Shown here in pieces: positions 40,770 through 49,760 of a stretch of DNA of 53,007 nt. How positions within the stretch are numbered: position 1 is the first letter of the stretch; every line of letters starts with the position of its first letter. A program made the translations under genes and the position numbers. The DNA comes from Gracilaria caudata (lineage: Eukaryota > Rhodophyta > Florideophyceae > Gracilariales > Gracilariaceae). The DNA lies in contig JASCIV010000079.1 in assembly GCA_030374735.1 (NCBI GenBank), forward strand, positions 1-53,007. The letters are read 5' to 3'. Below the pieces are notes generated by a model. That model saw only the letters and a list, made by a program, of their open reading frames with translations, ran no database searches and was not told the origin of the DNA.

Positions 40770-41238
40770 GCTGCAGACTGCTGCAGTGAATGCGAATGAT
40801 GCAGACGAACCAGCATTGAAGTACCCATTTATACCACATCATGGAACAAAATAGAAAGCCACCATTGTTTGGGCAACAAGAGTCAACCACTCAACAGTGT
40901 CAGCAAACGCGTAATGCGAGTAATCAACACAGTTATACTTATGAAAACTTGGACCCGAGCGACCTTGCATCCTCGCCTTTGCGAACAAGACGGCAAAGTA
41001 ACGGTCCTGAGAGCGCCAGTACAACGCGCAGCTCAATAGAGAAGCCGCTTCCGTCTCATACACTTGATAGGAGCCACTACAACAGTGAGGTGGCCCTTTA
41101 TTGTGACGCGCAGGTGACCACTGTTGGCACAAACAAAGAAGCTTAGAGGGAATTAGATGCGACAACGGGAGTTCGAAGGGCTTTGCTCTGGCCCGAGTAG
41201 CCTGCTCTTACGAGCTCCGTAGTTCTCTTTAAACTCTT

Positions 41239-41640
41239 CTAGCCCTTCATCCACAAGCAGAAGGGCAGCAATCTAAGGCTAACACTCTGTACATGTATAT
41301 GAGCATAGCCACAATCAATGACATTAGTCACCAACGAGCCCTGCCCTGGTGTCAGTCCCGCAAAAACGTCGCTGAAATCATTCCGCCACCAACTTGCGTC
41401 CCGAGAATCACGCTTAGGATAAGCATGTCTTGACATCAGGAACCTTCTTCCTTCAATATATACATACCCTTTCATAACGCTTCGTGACACGAGTGCTTCA
41501 AACGCACAGCATCCGATCCCGGCGCTTTTGAGACAATTGCCACCGGGCGTGGTGGGACCAAACGAAGGTCGCAATGAGCTGCGCAAGGTGTCCTCGCGAA
41601 TGCCTCGAATAAAGGTGCAGCCGACGGTGACTCTGCACAT
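41239..41640 (-). pseudogene. Decayed paralogue of the 45-51 kb bZIP-associated family
   Basis: The start of this frame (TVGCTFIRGIREDTLRSSLRP, then SFGPTTPGG) is almost identical to the large bZIP protein (TVGYTFIRGIREDTV, SFGPITPGG). At DNA level, roughly 41537-41640 closely resembles 46706-46805. The following sequence still echoes the same domain at lower similarity (YAHIHV against YAHNAHA). Both the N-terminal start and the C-terminal bZIP are gone. It is a truncated duplicate lying 3.5 kb from the intact array, on the same strand. Confidence 0.75.
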
Positions 41641-41788
41641 TCATGCCAATTTGCTGCGTAAACGATCCTTTTGCTTGATAGAAGGCCGCGTCTTAGCTGA
41701 TGTTAGCTTACAAGCGATAAAGGATGCCAATAACGTTCTGCTTCTCAAATAGCACATCGCTCACATACAAAAAACCTGCTGCTTCGAG

Positions 41789-43081
41789 CTATAGAAGTTC
41801 ACCTTCTACGAGCCGCATAAGCTCTTTTGCAGCGCTCTGCATGCTTTGGTTCTGACTTTGTAATGAATGTATTTGCAACAGCATGTCACTCTCCCGCTGC
41901 ATGCGCTTCTCTCGCTCTTGCGTCGAATCGTCTCCACCATTCTCCAAGCGACTTTTGTCATCTGCAAACGCAATATCGAACGTTTCCGACATTACGCTCC
42001 ACGCAACATCTCTGGTATGATGTCCATGACTCATGTCAACAAGCGGTACAAATGTTTCGCCCAGCGAGTTGTCCATGGTGCGTTCTGGAACACGATCAAA
42101 CAACGCGCGTTCAGGGGCGTTCGAGGCAGAAGCGGCCACCACAGCAGTTATCGGAGCGGTGGTATTGTGCTTCGTATACACACTGATCATCTGCAGCGAA
42201 CGAGCGTCGTAGATTCGAACAATTCCATCCGTGTACCCGACAATCAAATGATCATCTTCTGGAGAAAGAGCGAGACAGGTTGGTGACACATCCTTTGCCG
42301 GTGGCGGTATTCGTTTCAGACTTGACGCGGCAGTCACTGAGCCCAACGGCAAAGAATGCAAAAATGCACACACGATGTATCCGTTGGTGAGGGCTACAAA
42401 GAAGGCAGCTTCGTCGAAGGTGAGAACTACATCTACGGCAGGAGCCGATAAGGCGATGGTGGCAACACAAGTGGCGCTGCCCAAATGCCATACCCGAGCA
42501 CTTCTATCCATTGACGCAGTGACCACCCGCGCAGATACGCCGGCATATCCAACTGCAACACAGGTGATCGGTAGCGTGTGACCAGCGAGTTGTAGACATG
42601 GGTCCGGTCGCGCATCGTTTGTACCAATCACATCCTTGAGCAGAAACAGACGCGCTGCGGCATCCGCACCAACTGTCAGTACGGCTTCATCATCGTCACT
42701 AAAGGAGGCTGCGTTTATGGAACCGACATGAGCATCCCACACTGCTATGAGTCTCCCAGTGAACACATACCATACGTAACATCGACCCGAAGCTCCTCCT
42801 GCAAACAGAAGGTTTGAAGAGTGAGAGGCGGCTACACTCGAAATAGGTTCTGGTGGAGTGAAGTTCCTTGTGGGTAGGCGATTCAATGAGTGAAGAGTTA
42901 GAGTGGTGTTCTTAGTGTTCTTCGTTTGCGACGAGGTTACAAGGGCATGTTGGAGAAGCGCAGCACAATGGTTGTTACGGGGGCGACAATTCTGTTGGGT
43001 CTTTGACGGGTTGGTGTGCGGCGGCGTATGGTGATGCAAAGTACCGAGTTCCCCGCAGATGGAGAGAATGTTGTACGGCAT
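41789..43081 (-). CDS. WDR18: WDR18/IPI3-like WD40 protein (rRNA processing)
   Basis: 430 residues from the first ATG at 43081. WDR18/Ipi3 is part of the Rix1/PELP1-TEX10 complex that matures pre-60S ribosomes in the nucleus. WD repeats are visible as NLLFAGGASGRCYVWYVFTG, WDAHVGSINAASFSDDDEAV, the family's hallmark LAGHTLPITCVAVG, then VVTASMDRSARVWHLGS and LIVGYTDGIVRIYDARS. After the propeller comes a long linker, then a C-terminal coiled coil (LQIHSLQSQNQSMQSAAKELMRLVEG), also present in WDR18. The N-terminal 60 residues differ from animal WDR18. It is intronless. Confidence 0.85.
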   Translation of the reverse strand: MPYNILSICGELGTLHHHTPPHTNPSKTQQNCRPRNNHCAALLQHALVTSSQTKNTKNTTLTLHSLNRLPTRNFTPPEPISSVAASHSSNLLFAGGASGRCYVWYVFTGRLIAVWDAHVGSINAASFSDDDEAVLTVGADAAARLFLLKDVIGTNDARPDPCLQLAGHTLPITCVAVGYAGVSARVVTASMDRSARVWHLGSATCVATIALSAPAVDVVLTFDEAAFFVALTNGYIVCAFLHSLPLGSVTAASSLKRIPPPAKDVSPTCLALSPEDDHLIVGYTDGIVRIYDARSLQMISVYTKHNTTAPITAVVAASASNAPERALFDRVPERTMDNSLGETFVPLVDMSHGHHTRDVAWSVMSETFDIAFADDKSRLENGGDDSTQEREKRMQRESDMLLQIHSLQSQNQSMQSAAKELMRLVEGELL

Positions 43082-43311
43082 TCCTCTGCCCGTAGCTGCA
43101 CCGGACCGGTAAACGGTCCGCAAACGAACACGGATGATCTGAACAGTTCACGACGGGGTGTTGGGATCAATATTATTCATCAATATACAAAGGGTATCTG
43201 CAACAGCGCCGCCCAAGCACAACAATTACAGTAATGTACCATGATCATGTCATGATGGTAGAACGCTACCCGGTATCGTAGCGTCGACTCGTCTTCCGAG
43301 AACAATTCTGA

Positions 43312-43690
43312 GCACAACCCGCCCTCGTTACAGAAAAAACACCAGCCCCTCACCATCTGCATATGGCACTGCTAACGCCATCGCCGCTGGAGCCGGCGTC
43401 GTTGCTACCGCTGCCAGCGCCAACGCTGCTCCCGCTTCACCCATCGCGCCAGCCGCCCCAGAAGTTATACCCGGACTCGGTGTTATCGCACTATCTACTT
43501 GCGGCTTGACTGCTTTCGCAAACTTCCTTGCAGCGCTGAAACAAGCGCCTGAGCGTCGGTAAAAATACAGAGCGTCCCACGAAATTCTGGAGCAAGTTCT
43601 TCTGGAGCTGCGAACATTGAGATGAACTCTGCATTGTCAGAACGAACAATGACGTCGGCTGGGACGACTCTTTGAATTGTGCCTGGTTCG
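43312..43690 (-). pseudogene. 3' fragment of a second vWA protein gene
   Basis: The plus-strand sequence from 43312 closely follows 39415-39660 (shared CCTCGTTA, CCTCACCATCTGC, GTCGTTGCTACCGC, GCCAACGC, CTTGCGGC). The minus-strand reading gives KPQVDSAI, GAAGAMG, LAAVATTPAPAA, aligned with QPQVDTAI, RAAGAMG, LAAVATTAVPAA of the 39.4-kb gene. A one-base frameshift near 43340 is needed to reach the ending FCNEGGLCS. Only the end of the vWA2 region and the tail remain. The copy abuts the promoter of the DUF1963 gene on the opposite strand. Confidence 0.7.
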
Positions 43691-43697
43691 CCGGCCA

Positions 43698-43704
43698 TAT
43701 AAAG
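43698..43704 (+). promoter_or_regulatory. TATA box candidate of the DUF1963 gene
   Basis: TATAAAG lies 102 bp upstream of the ATG at 43806. This position favours 43806 over the earlier in-frame ATG at 43710, which would lie upstream of a TATA-directed start site. Confidence 0.45.
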
Positions 43705-43805
43705 CTGAAATGCAGCGGCACCCTCACCACCTCCACTTGTTCACGTCCACCACTCCCCATAACCCCGATTTCTTCTTCGGTTACCTCCACAAAGAAAGGC
43801 TCTTC

Positions 43806-44708
43806 ATGACACCAAACAGTGAAACAGTTCCCATAGAAGAACGAAAGATGCTGAAGACTTACACGCCCACCCTGGACTTGCAAAGGTTTTTTCCGTTCTT
43901 GGAAAAGAAGAGGTCGCTGTTGCTTCACCCTCGTCAAGCACGGGTTCCAGATCCATTTGCGTCGAAGATGGGAGGGCAGATAGCGTGGCCAGAGGACGAG
44001 GCTTGGCCTAGATGCCCCGAGCACGATAAGCCGATGATAAGTGTTGTACAACTTCGAAGAAGTGAGGTGCCACAATTGATGTTCCGTGATGACAAGGACC
44101 TTTTCCAGTTTTTGTGGTGCCCTACTAGCCACTGGGAAGAACATGGGTATGGACCTCTTGCAAAAGCATTCTGGAGGGATTCCAAGACCATCCGCAGTGT
44201 ACTGGAGAGTGTTCCACAGGATTTTATAGACGAGCGTGAAGGGCTTATCCCGCATGAATGCGAACTACTTTTTGAGGAAGTGGAAGAATATCCATCTTGG
44301 TGTCAGTTCACGATGGAGCGGCTATTTGAGATGAATACTTTCGTTGCAGAACATGGACAGGAGGATTTGGAAGCCGTAGATGGTTCTGTGCGTTTTCCGT
44401 ACGCTTCATTGTTTGGACCGGGTGCTGGCAGCAAGGTTGCGGGTCATGTGTATTGGATACAAGATCCAGAGAGCTCCAACTGTACGAAATGTCGTGCAGA
44501 TATGCATCATCTACTAACGATTTCCAGCGCAGAGGTGGGAGCCCCTGGGACGAGATGGAGGGCTATATTCGACGAAAACGGAACTCCGCTCGCTTCGCGG
44601 CGCGAACTTGATTCGGGATTATGCATCGGTGACATGGGTAGCGTATATGTAATGGAGTGTCGTAGATGTGAGGATAGACCGATTAGGACCATCTATCAGT
44701 GCAGTTGA
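43806..44708 (+). CDS. DUF1963 / YwqG-like protein
   Basis: 300 residues with the start chosen at 43806 because of the upstream TATA. The frame is open to 43677. DUF1963 proteins are widespread, and their function is unknown; some appear as immunity or antidote-like proteins in bacteria. Visible family features are PDPFASKMGGQIAWPEDEAWP followed by PMISVVQL, a block with FLWCPTSHW, then GPGAGSKVAGHVYWIQDP, and a C-terminal block around LCIGDMGSVYVMECRRC that forms the end of the fold. CxxC pairs (CTKC, CRRC) could bind metal. No signal peptide is seen. It is a single gene on the plus strand within an otherwise minus-strand cluster. Confidence 0.72.
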   Translation: MTPNSETVPIEERKMLKTYTPTLDLQRFFPFLEKKRSLLLHPRQARVPDPFASKMGGQIAWPEDEAWPRCPEHDKPMISVVQLRRSEVPQLMFRDDKDLFQFLWCPTSHWEEHGYGPLAKAFWRDSKTIRSVLESVPQDFIDEREGLIPHECELLFEEVEEYPSWCQFTMERLFEMNTFVAEHGQEDLEAVDGSVRFPYASLFGPGAGSKVAGHVYWIQDPESSNCTKCRADMHHLLTISSAEVGAPGTRWRAIFDENGTPLASRRELDSGLCIGDMGSVYVMECRRCEDRPIRTIYQCS

Positions 44709-45144
44709 AGGAGTCATCGTGTTCGGGAAGAGAAAATTCCTGAATAGAGATTGAGATTCGTTTCGCTGCGAAGATTCATATTTTGTAGAACGTAAATAGA
44801 CAAAATGCTCAGCCCGAGTCTTTATAACCGGACTTCAGAACATGAACCTTCGTGCTCACGATAGCTACTCGACACAGTTGAACACAGAGTATCTGTATTC
44901 ATAAAGTAAAGCGGTGGTCAAAGAAATTGGGCATGGGAGACAAAAGGGCGTCGAGAAGGGCGAAAAGCACCGTACATGGAGGGGAACAGCCGGCGGCTGT
45001 GTCGTGCGTGGACCGTGGACTGTTGTTCAGGCGCTTTACTGTACAAAACAAACTGTTTCAACAAGATGACACTAAAATGGAATTCCCGAACGACAACGTT
45101 TCCGAATAAGCGGTATTCCTTCCGTCAACAGAGTATAAACATTA
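44709..45144. other. Intergenic region with convergent gene ends
   Basis: Space between the convergent DUF1963 and bZIP genes. It contains a 60-codon ORF (44927-45109, plus) without a recognised domain, which is not called as a gene. Confidence 0.4.
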
Positions 45145-47178
45145 TTAAGACTCCTGTACTTGTCTTCGTAATATTTTGTTCTCTTCCAACATCATTTGTT
45201 TCTTAGATGTCAATTCTTCTACTCTCTTCCGCAGCATCCCCAATTCCTTCCGTTGCGCCTCAAGCTGAGTGCGACGCTTTTGATTACTTCTCGCCGCACT
45301 CATTCGGTTCTTAATACGTTTCGCTTCTAGTTTTGCTTGACGAGCTGCTTCTTCTTTCGACATTTCTGCAACCTCTCCATCTTGCGCTATGTCAACAGGC
45401 GCAGCCACAATAGGCACAGGTCTGGGAGCCAACGGTGCGGGTGCTACCCTCTTAAATACAGGCCGTTGTCTTATTGGATTCTGTTGCGCTAAAGGTCGTC
45501 CATTTGACATTGGAGGTGATGGAGAAATGGGTTGCACCATGGGAAGCAGTCGATTATCCCTCGACATGGTCATCACAGATGCGTAATACGATTGTGCCGC
45601 AACCTCCCGAAACAATTTAAGACTAAACGCGTCGATTGATTCAAACTTGGCGCTCAGTTGGCCAGTGGAACGAGATAATAATTCGCCGGTTTGTGGATGC
45701 ATGATGTCTTTTCGCACTCGCGGACTAGAGAAATTACCTTTGAGAGATTCCTCTATCAACTGCAGCGACTCGTACAACGCAGACATGCTGAAGGCGCCCG
45801 AAGAAGTGTCGTTTCCGCCCGGACGACGTGGAACGCCCACGCCGTCTGGTGTGCTTCCGACGTCGTTGGACACAAGCCATGAGTTTGGACGATTGCCATT
45901 TTCAGGAACGGATGGTGGCAACGAACCAGGGACCTGCTCCAGGTCTGTCGAGCGTGATGAAGACGTGAGCGAAGATATGGCCGGCGACAGCGAATTCGGT
46001 TGCTCGTCGCAAATAGGAAACGGGGTTTCGTTGGACCACGCAGCGTTTGCAGCATTGAACAATTGCTCCATATCCTCGAAGCTGGTGTTTGGGAAAATGT
46101 CTTGCATGAGTTCTGGCAGACCATTGGCGTCACCTGGCGGAATGATTGTGCCAATTGTTTCCAAACCCTGAGCCCAGGTGTTATCCAAATTTGTATCGAA
46201 CTTGAAAAACGGGTCGGGCACCTGTTGCTCTCTGACTTGGTTGACAGGCTCGGGGTTGGAGTTAAGACTAAAATCGAACGACATTGGTTTTGGAGCGTGT
46301 TGTGGCAGATGAGTGTGAGCGGGGTTTACTACGGGCGCAGAGTGCATGGGTTGCGAGTGCATGGGTTGCGAGTGCATGGGTTGAGAGTGCATGGGCGGTT
46401 GCTCCTCGCTCATTTGTTGTTGCGAACATTCGGAATGAGGGAATTTGGCGTTGGCGTGCGCGTTGTGCGCGTAATCGACGTTGCATTGCACGGTAAGAAC
46501 TCGGCTGGGCAAGTTGTTGGCGCCGTAATCGGACTTGGGAATAGCGAAAAAGCATCGATCGCGAGTGGTTTCAGTTCGCCAACGCATGGACACAACGCCG
46601 GTCATGTGCGGTGACATTCCGTTCACGACCATGAGATAGTCTCTGCGCTCGTTATGAAAGGTGAAGCGACCGGGGATGAACATAGGCGCGCCAAACTCAA
46701 TGCCGCCGGGCGTGATGGGACCAAACGAAGGTCGTAATGACTGGCGCACGGTGTCCTCGCGAATGCCTCGAATGAAGGTGTAGCCCACGGTGACGCCGTC
46801 CATACGCGCGACGGGCACGAGCAACAGGTCAATATCCTTGGAGAACACAAGCTTCTTTTCGGGCTGGCAGCGAGCACTGATGGGACCCCCATGGAACGGC
46901 TCAACCGGCGCGCACTGATCCGGTGTGGAGATGTCGTGGTGCAGATGAATAGCGAGCGCATTATCGAAGGATTCGGGCGGCACGGACACATGCGAATGGA
47001 ACGGACGCGCATTGTCCGAGAAGAGCCATTCGGCCACCCACGGGTTCTCGCGCGCGGTGCGTAACGCCTGCCAGAGCTCCTTCTCTCCGACGTGGTACAA
47101 CGGGTCGTCCGTGTCGATGGACAACGGCATCTTATGGTACGCCTCAGCCGGCATGTGCATCGACGGTTGATCACACAT
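45145..47178 (-). CDS. Large bZIP transcription factor with an unrecognised N-terminal domain and N-x7-N basic region
   Basis: 677 residues from the ATG at 47178. Residues about 30-240 are a conserved domain shared with the next two genes: NPWVAEWLFSDNARPFHSHV, IDLLLVPVARMDGVTVGYTF, RFTFHNERRDYLMVVNG and ANNLPSRVLTV. I do not recognise this domain. The middle is Gln/Pro/Ser-rich with four MHSQP/MHSAP repeats, like an activation region. A second shared block, SLKGNFSSPRVRKDIM to FREVAAQSYY, lies near residues 490-560. The bZIP occupies residues 609-677: KNRMSAARSNQKRR, then heptads L/L/M/L at +25, +32, +39 and +46 from the Asn. The invariant basic-region arginine is Asn. It is a predicted nuclear regulator, head-to-tail with its paralogues. 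Confidence 0.82.
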   Translation of the reverse strand: MCDQPSMHMPAEAYHKMPLSIDTDDPLYHVGEKELWQALRTARENPWVAEWLFSDNARPFHSHVSVPPESFDNALAIHLHHDISTPDQCAPVEPFHGGPISARCQPEKKLVFSKDIDLLLVPVARMDGVTVGYTFIRGIREDTVRQSLRPSFGPITPGGIEFGAPMFIPGRFTFHNERRDYLMVVNGMSPHMTGVVSMRWRTETTRDRCFFAIPKSDYGANNLPSRVLTVQCNVDYAHNAHANAKFPHSECSQQQMSEEQPPMHSQPMHSQPMHSQPMHSAPVVNPAHTHLPQHAPKPMSFDFSLNSNPEPVNQVREQQVPDPFFKFDTNLDNTWAQGLETIGTIIPPGDANGLPELMQDIFPNTSFEDMEQLFNAANAAWSNETPFPICDEQPNSLSPAISSLTSSSRSTDLEQVPGSLPPSVPENGNRPNSWLVSNDVGSTPDGVGVPRRPGGNDTSSGAFSMSALYESLQLIEESLKGNFSSPRVRKDIMHPQTGELLSRSTGQLSAKFESIDAFSLKLFREVAAQSYYASVMTMSRDNRLLPMVQPISPSPPMSNGRPLAQQNPIRQRPVFKRVAPAPLAPRPVPIVAAPVDIAQDGEVAEMSKEEAARQAKLEAKRIKNRMSAARSNQKRRTQLEAQRKELGMLRKRVEELTSKKQMMLEENKILRRQVQES

Positions 47179-47933
47179 GACTGCAACAAAACGCGCCCAC
47201 AACGACCGCGACGACACGCCGAAGAAAAAAAAAAAAAGACGCAGACGCAAGCGGTTTAAAACAAAACGAGCACAGGCAACCAAACCGAAACCGAGACCGA
47301 AAACCAAAACGCTCCAACAACGCGCTCGTGCCAGCGACGCGGCGCGCCAGCACACAGCGCGCGCGGCGGATACAAAGGGAAAGATGATTGTGGGTCACAC
47401 GCCGAAGTTACGAGAACATGCCGCAAGAGGTTGGGGCGCACGCATACCGCGTGGGCGCCCACGGCCGTCGAAACAGGCGCGCACGCCACGCGCTCGCCAA
47501 CGAACCAGAGCGCGTGTAATGGATCGGGCGGGTGCAGCGCCTCGCGCCACGTCACAAGCGTGGCGCGCGCGTGTTGGTGCTGCGCCTGGCGCTTCACACA
47601 GCCCGGCGCTTCACAGCGCGTTATTGCTGTGAGCGAAGCGCAGCTGCGCGTGGCACGCGCAATCTGCGTGCGGCCAGAGGGCGGCCGCGAGATGCGCCGC
47701 TCGACGGCTGCACTGACAGCAGCGTTGGTTTGGCTCGAACGGATCGCGCTCCCCCTCCGTGGCCCCCCCTACCGTCAAGCGCGCTTCCTCTCTCCCCGCG
47801 CACCAGATGTGACAGCTACGAGCTGTGTGTCGATCTATCTACAGTACTGCGTCGTACACTTTGCGCTTCTTTTACCCCGTTAGAAAACACTACGAAGCGT
47901 GCTGCGCCAGCTCTGCTGCTGTGCCCGCACGCT
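47179..47933. other. Intergenic region between the two bZIP genes
   Basis: Promoter side of the large bZIP gene. It has an A-run near 47226-47237 and a GC-rich stretch at 47430-47700 with only shadow ORFs. No gene is supported. Confidence 0.45.
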
Positions 47934-49400
47934 TCAATTGAGTGCCTGATGCTCCCCGCCAGCCACCTCTTCATAGCCCACCTCTCTGCGCAAAACGCCA
48001 TTCTCCCGCACCAGTCGCTCATGTTTTGACTGCAGTTGCTGCACACGTTGCTTCAACTCCTCCAGCGCTTGCACATTTCGCTTCCACGCTTGTTTTCGCT
48101 TCTCGTTGCTTCTGGCCGCCGACAAGCGATTCCGTCTCCGACGCGCTTCCAACATGCGTTCCCTCGCCAAGTCCGCTTCCGTCTTGCTCAACGCCTTCGT
48201 ATCGCTCGTCACGCTCGCCGGACACGGTGCAATGCGCCGCGTGCGTTGCGTCACACAACTCACAGCTTGTTGCGCTTGCGTCACCATCGCCGGAGACACA
48301 GCATCGTGCAGCGTTGTAGGCACACTCAGAAACTTTTCGTCCGTGAGCACGGGAGTGGTGGCATCGAAGTACACATTCACGGCGTATCGTCGCAGTAGAT
48401 TGGCTTCTAGGGCAGTGGCTGTGGTGATGTTCACAATCGTTTGTTCCACGGGCGCGGTGAAGGTCATTTCTAACGGGTAATGATGGTCCGAGGTGCCCAG
48501 AAACCGTCCCTGCAGCGTTTGTTCGATGTTGTGCAGCGTTTCGGAAAGCGCGCTTAAATTGAACGCACCGGAGGATGTTTCCGCGGTGCCGGGAGTGGCA
48601 GGGATGCCGATGTTGTCGGACAGCGACGAAGTGTGATCGACGATCCACGGTAGATGGGAGGGGGTGTCTAGATCGAGCAGCGAGAGCAGGGTGGAGCTGT
48701 CGGTTGGGGGAAGTGCGGGCTCGTCTGGTGCAGCAAGCTCGAGGAAATGGTCGATGGAGTTAGGTACAGTTGGTGTTTGGTGAGCTATTTGCGGCACTGC
48801 CGGCGTGGGCGGAGGTTCGCTTTCAGCAATGTGCGTCGAGAACACGTGGTTTGGGAGGTTGTGGAAGCTGTAGTGGCCAACTGGACAGGTGAACAGAAAA
48901 TGTTTGATGGTGTGAGGGTAAGGCATCACGGACATCACTGCCGTGATAGCAGGCGAATAATAGTTGACCACCACCAGCATTTCGCTGGATTTGGAGTGAA
49001 ACACGTAGCGACCCACTTTGCGATGCGAATTGGACGCCTTGGAAACGGTGTAGCCCACGCTGAGCGAGTTGATGCTGGCAATGGGCACAATGAGCATATT
49101 CGACGCAAGGCGACGAGTACAGCCGCTGCTCTGAAACAAGTGCATGATGGACATGGGGTGCGCGCTGTCAAACGCCGAAAGTGGCACCGGAAGATTGGTG
49201 TGAAACGCCGCGTCCGCATCCGAGAACAACCAGTCGGCCACCCATCGATTCTGCGACGCCAGCAACAACGCGCGCGCCAGCAAAACTCGATCCACGTGCG
49301 CGCGCCGATCGGCGTCTGCGTCGGCGCGTCTGGCGTCCTCGAAGAACGACGCGGCTAACGCAGCACGCTTGCACGCACACGCGCGCGGCGCAGCGCTCAT
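47934..49400 (-). CDS. Second bZIP paralogue with the same N-terminal domain and N-x7-N basic region
   Basis: 488 residues from the ATG at 49400. The N-terminal domain matches the large neighbour: NRWVADWLFSDADAAFHTNL, SNMLIVPIASINSLSVGYTV, RYVFHSKSSEMLVVVNYYSP and FHNLPNHVFST. The middle is shorter and rich in acidic residues and Ser/Thr. A short shared block, LHNIEQTLQGRF, sits upstream of the bZIP. The bZIP reads RRRNRLSAARSNEKRK, with leucines at +25, +32, +39 and +46 from the Asn, and again Asn at the invariant arginine. It is probably nuclear and could heterodimerise with its neighbour through the compatible zipper, which is an inference. The 755-bp gap downstream to the next gene is non-coding. 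Confidence 0.82.
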   Translation of the reverse strand: MSAAPRACACKRAALAASFFEDARRADADADRRAHVDRVLLARALLLASQNRWVADWLFSDADAAFHTNLPVPLSAFDSAHPMSIMHLFQSSGCTRRLASNMLIVPIASINSLSVGYTVSKASNSHRKVGRYVFHSKSSEMLVVVNYYSPAITAVMSVMPYPHTIKHFLFTCPVGHYSFHNLPNHVFSTHIAESEPPPTPAVPQIAHQTPTVPNSIDHFLELAAPDEPALPPTDSSTLLSLLDLDTPSHLPWIVDHTSSLSDNIGIPATPGTAETSSGAFNLSALSETLHNIEQTLQGRFLGTSDHHYPLEMTFTAPVEQTIVNITTATALEANLLRRYAVNVYFDATTPVLTDEKFLSVPTTLHDAVSPAMVTQAQQAVSCVTQRTRRIAPCPASVTSDTKALSKTEADLARERMLEARRRRNRLSAARSNEKRKQAWKRNVQALEELKQRVQQLQSKHERLVRENGVLRREVGYEEVAGGEHQALN

Positions 49401-49760
49401 GACGAACAACAACAACAACACGAACAGAGCTCAAGCAACAGCAGCACGCACATCGCAAGTGTGCAACAACCGCGCGACGCGCGCGCAGCGTTTATGGTGG
49501 TGCGCGCGAGGGACGCATGACGCGAGGGCGGTGTGCGCGAGTGGCATCGCCACCGCGAAGATACAGCGCAGGACGGAAGCGGAATTGACGCACGTCTGCA
49601 GGCCTCGCGGGCAGCGCTGTGCGTGCACAAGCTGGAGAGATATGGCCGCGCGCCGTGACCAACATGGCGCGGCGCGATTGGACACGTCGCACAACACAGA
49701 TCCGCATCCCGCCCGTCAGCGTGTCCGCCATGGCGCGCGCAAGCGCACCACGCGCAGCCT
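49401..49760. other. Intergenic region upstream of the second bZIP gene
   Basis: 360 bp containing the promoter of the 47.9-49.4 kb gene and the 3' flank of its paralogue. A short (AAC)n run lies near 49404-49420. No bZIP-coding sequence was found here in any minus-strand frame. Confidence 0.5.
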
